Source: Lewinellaceae bacterium (GTDB lineage: Bacteria; Bacteroidota; Bacteroidia; Chitinophagales; Saprospiraceae). Taken from it: 64,000 nt of DNA. A program made the translations under genes and the position numbers. Below, in pieces: positions 1 through 7,866 of this stretch; position 1 is the stretch's first letter; the number at the start of each line of letters is the position of its first letter. The notes beneath the pieces are model-generated. The model had not been told where the DNA came from. It did no database searches and was given only the letters and a program-made list of their open reading frames with translations. The stretch is from positions 1 to 64,000 of the forward strand of contig JACJXZ010000006.1 of NCBI GenBank assembly GCA_020636375.1, in the 5' to 3' direction.

Positions 1-47
1 TTTTCATCAAAGGTCAGCATTGGCTTATCATTCAGGTAGAAGCAAAT

Positions 48-162
48 TTAGTACATTCCATACAATTCATAATGGGCAAACCAAAAAAGCAAATCCCCCA
101 GTCTCGATCGGATAGATGACATCCGTATCGAGAACACAGGTGAATTTGACACTATGAATCAT
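48..162 (-). pseudogene. Broken PIN-domain toxin, 5' remnant
   Basis: An ATG at 162 overlaps the end of the HTH antitoxin (the ATG lies inside its last codons, stop at 152-154), the usual layout of an excisionase-type antitoxin followed by a PIN toxin. The frame reads MIHSVKFTCVLDTDVIYPIE and then stops at 67. Shifted by one base, it continues as LGDLLFWFAHYELYGMY and stops at 48. Together these match the start of VapC-like PIN proteins (first acidic residue in VLDTD), but a frameshift and an early stop leave about 37 of the ~140 residues expected. No further PIN sequence is seen down to base 1, so this is a dead toxin. Confidence 0.65.
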
Positions 163-436
163 ACAGCCCCGAGTCTTCGTCCTCTTTCATGATCTCAATG
201 AGCAATGCTTCTCTCTCCGTTCTTTTCTTTTCCTTATAGTTCATTACATCTTCGAACTTCACTCTCCGGTGTCTGCCCACCTTAGTGAATGGTATTGCCC
301 CCGATTCGAGCAATTTGACGAGATGGGGCCGGGAGCAGCCCAATAATTCGGCCGCAGCCTGGGTAGTCATTTCCGTAGCAAGCGGAACGATAGAGATTGG
401 CTTACCCTGTCCGGTTGCCTCCAGGATCTCGGCCAA
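152..436 (-). CDS. Excisionase-family HTH antitoxin, probably 5'-truncated
   Basis: The 94-aa product has a MerR/excisionase-type helix-turn-helix (TTQAAAELLGCSRPHLVKLL, then a KVGRHRRVKFEDV wing) and a charged tail ending GLYDS, the form typical of antitoxins paired with PIN toxins. The only usable start is TTG at 436. The frame stays open upstream with plausible coding sequence (ending IRIPLRALKLLAEIL) as far as a TAG at about 512, and that stop is supplied by the left end of the palindromic element at 512-669. The original start was therefore probably lost to that element. The partner toxin at 48-162 is broken. If translated, the product could still bind DNA. Confidence 0.7.
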   Translation of the reverse strand: MAEILEATGQGKPISIVPLATEMTTQAAAELLGCSRPHLVKLLESGAIPFTKVGRHRRVKFEDVMNYKEKKRTEREALLIEIMKEDEDSGLYDS

Positions 437-511
437 AAGCTTCAGCGCCCGCAGAGGTATCCTAATCTTTTCGTTAGTCTCCTCAATTTCGATCTCCGGA
501 TTTTGGTTCTG

Positions 512-669
512 CTAGTGCTTCGATTTCAAATTGCACGCACTATACGTTGTGATACCTCACGCAGAGGCGCGAAGGCGCAGAGGATTGAGGCACAACGGCT
601 TGAGCGCTCCGCGCCTCTGCGCCTCTGCGTGCTACACTACTGTTTTTATTTCAAAATCAAAGCACTAGT
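512..669. repeat. MITE-like palindromic element
   Basis: The ends are imperfect inverted repeats: CTAGTGCTTCGATTTCAAAT at the left against the complement of ATTTCAAAATCAAAGCACTAG at the right. Inside, two copies of a CGCAGAGGCGC-type motif (about 560-590 and 615-640) also face each other. It encodes no protein. Its CTAG ends provide the stop codon of the MNT gene on one side and an in-frame stop upstream of the HTH antitoxin on the other, so it lies exactly at the junction of two truncated genes. Confidence 0.7.
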
Positions 670-988
670 ACTCCGCCCCAGCCTCCTCCCGCTGATAAAA
701 AACCTTACCCACCCTCCTGATGTGATCCACCAGGTCCGGATTATCGATATGATCAAAAATGGAGAGGTCTATCTTGTAGGGCAGCAGGAGGTCATCCAGT
801 TCGGTTTCTATTCGGAACAACGTTTTGAGGTTTAGAGCGGACCCCATCAATGTAAGGTCGATGTCGGAACCCGGCCGATAAGTTCCCTTTGCTCTCGAAC
901 CGTAGAGCATCACCTTCTCCACTTCAGGAAATTGAGCAAAGACGTTTTTCATTTTTTCAATCGTATGTTCTTTTAATCCGTATTTCAT
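665..988 (-). CDS. MNT-type nucleotidyltransferase (antitoxin-like), copy 1
   Basis: A 107-aa minimal nucleotidyltransferase of the HI0073/MntA type. The GS motif (G30-S31) is followed by SDIDL (D42, D44), the metal-binding acidic pair that in characterised MntA proteins AMPylates the HEPN partner. It overlaps the upstream HEPN gene by 4 nt (ATGA). The last residues (AEY) and stop come from the right end of the palindromic element at 512-669, whereas the copy at 4106-4486 carries a longer tail, so the C-terminus has been altered. The catalytic core looks intact. Confidence 0.85.
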   Translation of the reverse strand: MKYGLKEHTIEKMKNVFAQFPEVEKVMLYGSRAKGTYRPGSDIDLTLMGSALNLKTLFRIETELDDLLLPYKIDLSIFDHIDNPDLVDHIRRVGKVFYQREEAGAEY

Positions 989-1428
989 AACTCTTCACTA
1001 AAGATTTCTCCTTGTTCTCCGCTCCTGATGCCCTCCATTTTTTGCTGAAACTGCTTGAATACCTCAAAATAATGATCCACGATGGCTTCGTAAATTTCAT
1101 CCGCTGTCTCCTGGTTGTAGGTGTGGCTGGTTTTATTTCTACTCCGTATCATATCCATCCAGTCTTCCCCATTGGTTATAATTTCAGCTTTGAATGCAGC
1201 GCGGGTCGCGTCCCGAGACCCTTTTATTGAGCTATCCCCCTGATATTCGAAGTAGTCTTTCATTGTATTCCATGCCAGCTCATGAGTGTATTCAAAGGCC
1301 TGGATAATCCCTTGCTGTTCCAGGTCAGATAGCTCCCTTTCTTTTGAAAGTCTTACTGCTTTCTCCAATTGAGCTAAGGCTTTATTATAGTTGGAGAACC
1401 TTTGATGCCATCGGATGTCTTTTCCCAT
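985..1428 (-). CDS. HEPN nucleotidyltransferase substrate-binding protein (HI0074-like)
   Basis: A 147-aa all-alpha HEPN protein of the NTase_sub_bind family (HI0074). R97-N-K-T-S-H102 gives the Rx4H motif of HEPN ribonucleases. The start chosen is the ATG at 1428 (MGKDIRWHQRFSNY); an upstream ATG at 1467 would add 13 residues that belong to an older PIN-gene remnant. It forms an overlapping operon with the MNT gene downstream. By analogy with HepT/MntA it is probably the toxin, with the MNT partner as antitoxin. A second copy missing the first 55 residues lies at 4483-4761. Confidence 0.82.
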   Translation of the reverse strand: MGKDIRWHQRFSNYNKALAQLEKAVRLSKERELSDLEQQGIIQAFEYTHELAWNTMKDYFEYQGDSSIKGSRDATRAAFKAEIITNGEDWMDMIRSRNKTSHTYNQETADEIYEAIVDHYFEVFKQFQQKMEGIRSGEQGEIFSEEL

Positions 1429-1448
1429 CAATTCAGGTTTGCCTAAAA

Positions 1449-1548
1449 CTACAAAATATAGAACCAATTTACAATGCAGGAAGTTACTGGCTTTGTGTCG
1501 AGAACCAATGTGAATCTCCTGCTATGAATCATACAACCCTGAATCTTC
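1449..1548 (-). pseudogene. Remnant of an HTH-antitoxin tail plus PIN-toxin start
   Basis: At 1522-1548 the minus strand encodes EDSGLYDS-stop, the same tail as the HTH antitoxin at 152. An ATG at 1532 overlaps it and opens MIHSRRFTLVLDTK, matching the first 13 residues of the PIN remnant at 48-162, after which similarity ends (frame stops at 1449). The HEPN gene starts just downstream at 1428. This is the join where the HEPN/MNT pair now replaces the body of a PIN gene. A related short motif (WEIFAE) recurs near 4940. Confidence 0.55.
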
Positions 1549-1594
1549 GGCAAATATTCCCCAATTTTGCCAGAGCATACAAAACCCTGGAAGC

Positions 1595-2434
1595 ATGAAA
1601 AAGATATCAGAAGCCATCGCCGCAAAGTTTAAAAGGGCGCGCCTCTTTAACCTGGAAAGCCTGCAGGCTGTCCGGGATGACGGTACGGAACTTGGGGGCC
1701 TGGTGCACAGGATTTATTCCAGCCGGGATTACCCACTAGATGCGAAACCATACCTCATCACCCAGAACATGATCTCCATTTTTGGGGAGGAGTTATCGGC
1801 TTTCCGAAGCGCCAGAGCCTACTTTAATGTCATGGAGCAGTTCGAGGAGGAATACATGCCTTCCGGCCCGCCGTGGAGCCCCCTGACCCGGTCGTATTTC
1901 AGCTACTGGCAAAGCTTCGATTGCCCCTTCGGCAAGGCGCGGGAAACGCTTGGCTCAATTTTCTATGACCTGGCGCAGCACTCGAAGCTCGACCGGAGAA
2001 TTGTCGATGCTACCGCCGCCCTGAACGCTTCGCGCATGGGCATCTACGAGGTGCTCGAAACGAAAGGCGGCGTCATCAGCCTGAGGGAACTGCTGACGAA
2101 TGCGCCCTTCCACAGCACCTGCCTCGCCGGGTACCCGGGCAAACCCGGAGACCTGGTGTTCGCCCGGATCGCCCCCGGCCTTTCCGGCCCGGAGGCGCCT
2201 TCCCTCATCCTGACTACGCCTTATATCCTCCTGAATTACAAACCGGAAGACTGGCTGACCTTTTTCCTCCGGCAGGGCGTCGACGAGGCCGGGCTGTACG
2301 GCTTCTTCAAGTACGGCCCGACAGAAAGGTACTGGCATGACTATATCATGGACGGCTATGTTAATTTTGCATCGGACAGGGTGTATCTGACGGGGATTCC
2401 GGATGTGCCGGGGAGTTTGCCGCATGCGGGGTAG
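1595..2434 (+). CDS. Hypothetical protein, 279 aa
   Basis: A soluble, aromatic-rich protein with no signal peptide or membrane segment that I recognise. It includes a WQSFDCPFGKARE stretch near residue 107 and ends HAG. The reading frame is complete and has the codon use of its G+C-rich neighbours, so it is probably a real gene. It is convergent with the PIN gene at 2467, and the ATG at 1595 is the first good start. I do not recognise the family and assign no function. Confidence 0.7.
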   Translation: MKKISEAIAAKFKRARLFNLESLQAVRDDGTELGGLVHRIYSSRDYPLDAKPYLITQNMISIFGEELSAFRSARAYFNVMEQFEEEYMPSGPPWSPLTRSYFSYWQSFDCPFGKARETLGSIFYDLAQHSKLDRRIVDATAALNASRMGIYEVLETKGGVISLRELLTNAPFHSTCLAGYPGKPGDLVFARIAPGLSGPEAPSLILTTPYILLNYKPEDWLTFFLRQGVDEAGLYGFFKYGPTERYWHDYIMDGYVNFASDRVYLTGIPDVPGSLPHAG

Positions 2435-2466
2435 GGAATACAAAAAACGCCGAAAACAGACCTCTA

Positions 2467-2973
2467 CTATTGTCTCCAGCTCAGCTTCCTCTTTTCGCAT
2501 TCCGCCAGGGGAAGGCCCAGATGCGGATTTACTGTTTCGCACAGCTCGTCCAGTTTTTCTATGGCGTGTGCCGGAGAAATGGTTTCCGTTTCTACCATAC
2601 GGTCAAAAATCCACAGATGCCCGTGTACCTCAACCTGTTGGCTTTTCGCAAACTTGCGCAGTGTATTATCGCTGGTCAGTAAGATACCCTGGAGAGATTG
2701 CGCCTGGTAGAAGGCGGAGCAATCTTGCTCGGACAGGCTGGGGCGCTGCGTCTTTATTTCATAAACCGCGATTAGACCGTCATCCGACATTTCGTTGACC
2801 TGTAACCTTTCCATATCCACGTAGGGCATGAGCGCTTTCTGCTGATCCTCCCGCAGTTCTTCCAGGATCAGGTCGGTAGTATGAAAGGCGTATTCCAACT
2901 CAAAGAAATGCGGTAGCAGCCGTAACTCGACAAGGTCGATCAATATGTTCGCGTCGTTTACTACAACTGTCAT
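2467..2973 (-). CDS. PIN-domain protein paired with Xre-ImmA regulator
   Basis: A 168-aa PIN-like nuclease. D7, E39, D84 and D102 (in VNDANI, LEEL, SEQDCSAF and LTSDN) give the expected acidic quartet for metal-dependent RNA cleavage. It overlaps the upstream HTH/peptidase gene by 4 nt (ATGA), so the two are translationally coupled. This pairing of an Xre-ImmA/IrrE protein with a short PIN protein recurs in bacterial genomes and resembles a TA or stress module. It looks intact, unlike the other PIN genes near this end. Confidence 0.82.
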   Translation of the reverse strand: MTVVVNDANILIDLVELRLLPHFFELEYAFHTTDLILEELREDQQKALMPYVDMERLQVNEMSDDGLIAVYEIKTQRPSLSEQDCSAFYQAQSLQGILLTSDNTLRKFAKSQQVEVHGHLWIFDRMVETETISPAHAIEKLDELCETVNPHLGLPLAECEKRKLSWRQ

Positions 2974-4016
2974 AGTGCAACAAAATCTTCCCGAAATGCC
3001 GCCAGTTTCTTTCCCGCTAAATTTGCGGCTTTACTCATCGAGATAATGCCCTCCGATGCGGCCCGGTAGACCAGTTGCAGGAAGCGGCCGGATTGTTCTT
3101 TACCCTGGTATTGCCCCCAGCCCTCCTCCTTCCGATTGCGGTTAACAAACTTCCGGAACCGAACATAGGTACTTCCTGAAATGACCTCCAGGTCCCTCGC
3201 CCTCGCCATCAGCGCCTGTATTGAAATGCCGTAGGTCTCTTTTACGGAGATGAGTTCCGGCAACGAAATGCCGGACCGGTGATCGCCCAGTTCAGTGAAG
3301 AAGGTTTCTTGCGGGATGAGTATGGCGGCGGCGAAACGATGGCAGAGTTTTTCGATGGATTTGGGGTCCAGCCCTTCGGCAAAATTCATCAATAGGTGGC
3401 CCAGTTCATGCAAGGCGGTAAATCGCTTGCGTTCGATAGTGAACTGCTTATTGACTACTATAACGGGAATCCGCTCATCCGCCCAGCCCGATAGGCCGTC
3501 AAAAGCCGGAGCTGCTTCGATCTCGATGACCTTGACCTCTTTTTCTTCCAACAGTTCGATCACGTTGGGCAAGGCGTTCAGGCCCAGCTTCCAGGACCTT
3601 AGCAATTCATTGGCCGCTTTTTCAACGTCTTCTCCGGTCCGGACCAGTACATCGGCGATCGGATTCTCAAAGAGGGAAGATATCCGCAGCAGGGCTTCGA
3701 TTTCCAGGTATCGTTCCACCTGATCGGTCACCCGCTGTTTTATGGCGTTGATCTGTTTCGCGCTCAGCTTGTTCTTTTTCCGAAACTCCACACTGCCGAT
3801 TTCCACCGTAAACGGCCGGAAGAAATAATCCGGCTTCACCGAAAGGGCTTTCGCCAAAGCGATCAGCACTTTGCTGTTGGGCATCATTTCTCCCCTTTCG
3901 TACTTGGCAATGGCGTTTTTGGAAACGAGGCCTCCCATGGCGTCCACCAGATTGTCTTGTGACAGGGAAGCCAGAAGCCGGGCCGCTTTGAGCCGTTTGG
4001 AGAATATTTCTTTCAT
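2970..4016 (-). CDS. Xre-family regulator with ImmA/IrrE metallopeptidase domain
   Basis: A 348-aa protein from the ATG at 4016 (MKEIFSKRLKAARLLASLSQ). An N-terminal Xre helix-turn-helix spans about residues 5-62 (NAIAKYERGEMMPNSKVLIALA), followed by a linker and a COG2856/ImmA-type zinc peptidase domain with H203-E-L-G-H207. Such proteins repress their own promoter and may cleave a regulator under stress. An ATG 18 codons upstream would lie inside the putative operator at 4031-4068, so the shorter start is preferred. It is coupled to the PIN gene by an ATGA overlap. Confidence 0.88.
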   Translation of the reverse strand: MKEIFSKRLKAARLLASLSQDNLVDAMGGLVSKNAIAKYERGEMMPNSKVLIALAKALSVKPDYFFRPFTVEIGSVEFRKKNKLSAKQINAIKQRVTDQVERYLEIEALLRISSLFENPIADVLVRTGEDVEKAANELLRSWKLGLNALPNVIELLEEKEVKVIEIEAAPAFDGLSGWADERIPVIVVNKQFTIERKRFTALHELGHLLMNFAEGLDPKSIEKLCHRFAAAILIPQETFFTELGDHRSGISLPELISVKETYGISIQALMARARDLEVISGSTYVRFRKFVNRNRKEEGWGQYQGKEQSGRFLQLVYRAASEGIISMSKAANLAGKKLAAFREDFVAL

Positions 4017-4030
4017 GGGGATGTGCGTTT

Positions 4031-4068
4031 GGTTTACAATATAAGCAAAAACATGGAATTTGTAAACC
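4031..4068. promoter_or_regulatory. Inverted repeat, candidate autoregulatory operator
   Basis: GGTTTACAA (4031-4039) and TTGTAAACC (4060-4068) are perfect 9-bp inverted half-sites 20 bp apart, ending 15 bp upstream of the Xre-ImmA start codon. The position and symmetry suit a dimeric HTH repressor. A single TTTGTAAACC copy also occurs at 4979-4988. Confidence 0.5.
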
Positions 4069-4105
4069 AATTGAGGTGAGAAATAGTTTTTAAATGCAGC
4101 GGAGA

Positions 4106-4486
4106 CTATGAATCATACAGCCCCGATTCTTCGTCCTTTTTCATGATCTCGATAAGCAGTGCTTCCCGCTCCGCCCGAGCCTCCTCCCGCTGATAAAAAA
4201 CCTTACCCATTCTCCTGATGTGATCCACCAGGCCCGGATTATCGATATGATCAAAAATGGAGAGGTCTATCGTGTAGGGCAGCAGGAGGTCATCCAGTTC
4301 GGTTTCTATTCTAAACAACGTTTTGAGGTTTAGAGCGGGCCCCACCAAGATAAGGTCGATGTCGGAACCCGGCCGGTAAGTTCCCTTCGCTCTCGAACCG
4401 TAGAGCATGGCCTTCTCCACTTCAGGGAATTGAGCAAAGACGCCGTTCATTTTTTCAATCGTATGTTTTTTTAATCCGTATTTCAT
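4106..4486 (-). CDS. MNT nucleotidyltransferase, copy 2, with grafted antitoxin tail
   Basis: Close paralogue of the gene at 665-988, with the same GS...SDIDL core. Instead of ending AEY it continues in frame with EREALLIEIMKKDEESGLYDS-type sequence, which is the C-terminal tail of the HTH antitoxin at 152-436. It thus appears to be a chimera: MNT body fused to an HTH-antitoxin tail, joined at a short CGGAG match. Directly after the stop, the ATG of a PIN gene survives for only four codons (MIHS). The upstream HEPN partner is truncated, so the module is probably non-functional as a pair. Confidence 0.8.
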   Translation of the reverse strand: MKYGLKKHTIEKMNGVFAQFPEVEKAMLYGSRAKGTYRPGSDIDLILVGPALNLKTLFRIETELDDLLLPYTIDLSIFDHIDNPGLVDHIRRMGKVFYQREEARAEREALLIEIMKKDEESGLYDS

Positions 4487-4768
4487 AATTCTTCGCTAAA
4501 GATTTCGCCTTGTTCTCCGCTCCTGATGCCCTCCATTTTTTGCTGAAACTGCTTGAATGCCTCATAATAATGATCCACAATGGCTTTGTAAATTTCATCC
4601 GCTGTCTCCTGGTTGTAGGTGTGGCTGGTTTTATTTCTACTCCGTATCATATCCATCCAGTCTTCACCATTAGTGATAATTTCAGCTTTGAATGCAGCGC
4701 GGGTCGCATCCCGAGACCCATTTATCGAGCGGTCCCCCTGATATTCGAAGTAGTCTTTCATTGTATTT
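4483..4768 (-). pseudogene. HEPN (HI0074-like) protein, copy 2, N-terminally truncated
   Basis: Encodes residues 56-147 of the HEPN protein at 985-1428 with few substitutions and keeps the RNKTSH motif, but the first 55 residues are missing. Similarity stops abruptly at 4768 against 1270 in copy 1, and unrelated A+T-rich sequence follows. The internal Met at 4761 could start a 92-aa product lacking the first helices. It overlaps the MNT gene by 4 nt. It is probably a degraded toxin. Confidence 0.75.
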
Positions 4769-4803
4769 GTTTATATTACTAGAAAAATGGCAGCTATCTT
4801 CTC

Positions 4804-4859
4804 TTCGACCTCGAAGAGGCCGCACATTTGCGGAGGCGTACGACCTCTTCGAGGTCGAA
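4804..4859. repeat. 16-bp perfect inverted repeat (hairpin element)
   Basis: TTCGACCTCGAAGAGG at 4804-4819 is exactly complementary to CCTCTTCGAGGTCGAA at 4844-4859, around a 24-bp loop. Each arm is itself partly self-complementary. It lies in the 303-bp gap 4769-5071, just outside the breakpoint of the truncated HEPN gene. No T-run follows, so it is more likely a REP/MITE-like element than a terminator. The remainder of the gap shows only the lone TTTGTAAACC half-site at 4979. Confidence 0.7.
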
Positions 4860-5071
4860 AATACCAATTCGGTAAAAATTCTTTAGACGTTTGGCCCACT
4901 TCGGGGTCAAAAAGCATTTAATGCGATTGCCCTGGATTCCCCACCATTTTTCGGCAAATATTTCCCAATTGTTATAGATTTGTAAACCTTTGCGGCAAGC
5001 CCCAACAGAAAGCTATAGCCCAGATAGTTTTTTCAGGGAAGCCCTTTTTATTCGTTCAAACACTTTTATGC

Positions 5072-7693
5072 TTAGTAAACTACGCATCCTCTCTTTTCTA
5101 AAATTTGCCCATTTTCATTCATTAAAGTGAGCCAGTAAACTCCAGGGGCAAGCGCTTTGGTAGAAATACCCTTTGCGGGCGGCTCGTGCTCCCCCAGCAA
5201 CTTTCCCGAACTGTCGTACAACCTGAGCGTAGCGTTTTTCCGATTGCCGGGGTAGCGCAGTAGCAACTCGCCCCCCTGGGCTACAGGGTTGGGGTACACT
5301 ACAAATTCACTTTCCCCCAAAGGCTCCCGCTGGCTATTTACCAGCATCACTTCATATTCCCATTGGGACTCACAGCCATTAGCATCCGTGACCGTCAATC
5401 CATAAGTACCGATAGATAAAGCGGAAATAGTTGTCCCAACAGCCCCGGTACTCCATAAATAATCATAAGGTGGCGTGCCCCCTAAAGTTTCCAAAATCGC
5501 AATACTACCCCCTGAAGCCTGACTGGCCGGCTCCACCATCGCTTCAACCTCCATAGGCAGCGGGTCGGCCAAACTGATAGTTATAGTGTCCTGGCAATGG
5601 GAAGCATCTGTGACGGTAAAGGAGTAATCATCAGCAGCCAGCATTTCCGGTGCTACCCCTTCCGTGCTATCCGTTACCCATAGGTATTCATAAGGCACTG
5701 TGCCGTTCAGTTCAAAAGATACAAAGCCATCATCTTTACCTATACAGGTAGGGTCAGCCAGTGTATCTACCGCTACAGAAAAGGATGCCCTTTCATAAGC
5801 TCCGAGGTCTACAATACTATCTTGTATACGAGCTGCTCCCAGAATATCTGTAAAGATGTTCAAACTATCCAGGCCTGTATTACTACCTAAATTAAGCAAA
5901 GGAGAACAGGCACTAAGCTGCAAATTGCCATTGAGCGTATCTATGAATTCAGGATAAATACCAAACACCATACCCTCACCACAAGCTTCTTCACTACCAG
6001 GCTCTGAGCAGCCCGGCGCACTAACGGCGGTATGGCTAATCCGGTAATCATATAAGGAAGGGGCATCGGGATCACCATTATAAAAAATACTTTGCAGGCC
6101 GGGCAGTTGAGTGTCTTCTTCCCAAAGTACAGAATTTGATATCTCCAGATTATTATACCAGGTAGAGTCGTTATATACTTCTCCCCAACTCTTGGCTATG
6201 GCATATCTCCCGTTGTTGAAAAAAGTACAGTTTTTTATGTAAGTGTTGAATTGTCCGTCCAACCCAGCTGATATACTAATGGCTCCTCCATTTCCTGTAA
6301 ATATACTATTGGTTATCGTAGTAGTAACTTTTTTTGAGCCGTAGGTTAGTGTTCCATGAAGATTGATGGCCCCGCCACCTAAAGACATCGGAAATGGGGC
6401 ATTATTTTTGAAAACACACTTGTCGATATCCCATTCACTAACACTATTTTCCCAAAAATAACCAAAAATTGCATCATCAGGAAAGTTGCCTTCAAATAAG
6501 GAATTTGATAATTCTACTTTCTGGTATCTTGAAATATTGTTAATAACCAGTGCACTTCCTACATCCTGAGAGGCCTGATTCTCCTTGAAAACGCAATGAT
6601 CAAAAGAAAAGAGGAGGCTGTCCTCTAATGGAGTCCCTACGCTGGTAGGCGTGAATAAGAAGCCACCGTATACCCGCGCTTTGTTCCCTTCAAAGGTGCT
6701 ATGATTAAATCGCACTCTGGCTTCTTCTATACTGTTGAGGTAAGCGATGCCCCCTCCGTGATTGGTAACTTCATTGGCGCTGAAAATACAGGAATCAACC
6801 CGGAGGGACCTTAAGTTGTTTAGGCTCACTCCTCCTCCTTCTATAGCCCTATTGCTCAGAAAGGTGTCTCTCTTTAGCCACAATTCAGCATCCGGGCTAA
6901 GTATTGCATCTACATATAAGCCCCCGCCACCAAACAAGCTATTGTTATGCTCAAACTTGCAGTTTTCTATCCTGAGCAGGTTTTCATCCGCAGCAGCCGA
7001 TTTCAGGTACACGCCCGCCCCCGTCCGCCCGGTATTGAAGCGGAAGTGGCAGTTGGCAATTCTTGGGGAGGACTTTGCTACGGCTTCACTCCCCGCAATC
7101 AGCATACCCCCTCCCCGATTATCTATATTGTTGGAAGAATTATCCTTATTAGCCTGCCCGTACTCGATAACAAAGCCGTCTATCAAAGTTGTGCTATCTA
7201 CCCCTAAGGCTTTTACGACATGGTAAACATTATCCGTGCTGTCACCGGCAACACCTATATCGCCACTCAAAACAGTAGGGTGCCCCCATAAATTGCGTGC
7301 TGCCAGGCTGGCCTCCGTAGCGGCAAACCCGCCATACATGGCCACTCCCTGCTTCAGGCTGAAGGAAGCGGTACGATCCTCCCCCGGGGTAGGGTAATAA
7401 GTACCTTCTGCCACCCATATAGTGTCTCCCGGCTCCGCAAGGAACAGCGCCTGTTGTAAATCGGTGAATGCGTTTTCCCAGCTTTGCCCGGTATTATTTC
7501 CGGTTACCGCATCTTTGTCTACGTAGAAGCGATTAGATGTTAAAACGGAACTATGCTTGCGGTTCAAACTAAGGCCATGTTGGGATTTCTCCCATGAAGG
7601 GCCATTGCTTAAATCCGGGAAACCCGGCTGGGCGTATAGCGTTGAAAACTGGATGCCTGATAAAAATAGCAAGAGGTAAAGCTTGTTTTTCAT
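5072..7693 (-). CDS. T9SS-secreted beta-helix protein with SprB repeats
   Basis: An 873-aa exported protein. The signal peptide (MKNKLYLLLFLSGIQFSTLYA) is followed by a DUF1565-like start (YVDKDAVTGNNTGQSWENAF) and a right-handed parallel beta-helix (about 60-620) with many N-x-GGG-x turns of the polymorphic outer-membrane/pectate-lyase type. Two SprB-like repeats follow (about 640-780; one has GGTPPYDYLWSTG), then a type A T9SS sorting domain from about residue 800 (FVVYPNP, ending GCVVY). It should be secreted across the outer membrane and anchored or released by the sortase. The substrate is unknown. Confidence 0.87.
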   Translation of the reverse strand: MKNKLYLLLFLSGIQFSTLYAQPGFPDLSNGPSWEKSQHGLSLNRKHSSVLTSNRFYVDKDAVTGNNTGQSWENAFTDLQQALFLAEPGDTIWVAEGTYYPTPGEDRTASFSLKQGVAMYGGFAATEASLAARNLWGHPTVLSGDIGVAGDSTDNVYHVVKALGVDSTTLIDGFVIEYGQANKDNSSNNIDNRGGGMLIAGSEAVAKSSPRIANCHFRFNTGRTGAGVYLKSAAADENLLRIENCKFEHNNSLFGGGGLYVDAILSPDAELWLKRDTFLSNRAIEGGGVSLNNLRSLRVDSCIFSANEVTNHGGGIAYLNSIEEARVRFNHSTFEGNKARVYGGFLFTPTSVGTPLEDSLLFSFDHCVFKENQASQDVGSALVINNISRYQKVELSNSLFEGNFPDDAIFGYFWENSVSEWDIDKCVFKNNAPFPMSLGGGAINLHGTLTYGSKKVTTTITNSIFTGNGGAISISAGLDGQFNTYIKNCTFFNNGRYAIAKSWGEVYNDSTWYNNLEISNSVLWEEDTQLPGLQSIFYNGDPDAPSLYDYRISHTAVSAPGCSEPGSEEACGEGMVFGIYPEFIDTLNGNLQLSACSPLLNLGSNTGLDSLNIFTDILGAARIQDSIVDLGAYERASFSVAVDTLADPTCIGKDDGFVSFELNGTVPYEYLWVTDSTEGVAPEMLAADDYSFTVTDASHCQDTITISLADPLPMEVEAMVEPASQASGGSIAILETLGGTPPYDYLWSTGAVGTTISALSIGTYGLTVTDANGCESQWEYEVMLVNSQREPLGESEFVVYPNPVAQGGELLLRYPGNRKNATLRLYDSSGKLLGEHEPPAKGISTKALAPGVYWLTLMNENGQILEKRGCVVY

Positions 7694-7703
7694 GGGATAT
7701 GAA

Positions 7704-7866
7704 CTTAAGAGTATGTTTGGAGCTTGCTCCTATTGCAAATCAAGGACTTATGAACCTGGCGTTGCTTTTCATGGCTTATTTGACCCGCCAAATGCGCCAT
7801 GAAAAGCTTAGCTAGAACCACAACTCCTTGATTTTCATAACGAATCCGCTCCAAACATACTCTAAG
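7704..7866. repeat. Palindromic MITE-like element abutting an IS
   Basis: CTTAAGAGTATGTTTGGAGC (7704-7723) is inverted at 7848-7866 (GCTCCAAACATACTCTAAG). Inner segments AAATCAAGGA/TCCTTGATTTT and CTTTTCATGGC/GCCATGAAAAG also pair, so nearly the whole 163 bp can fold back. It has no coding sequence. Its right end touches the first base of the IS at 7867. Confidence 0.75.

Noticed and set aside
512..669. Considered as a transcription terminator for the MNT gene
   Set aside because: Too long, no T-run on either strand, and end structure matches a mobile palindrome.
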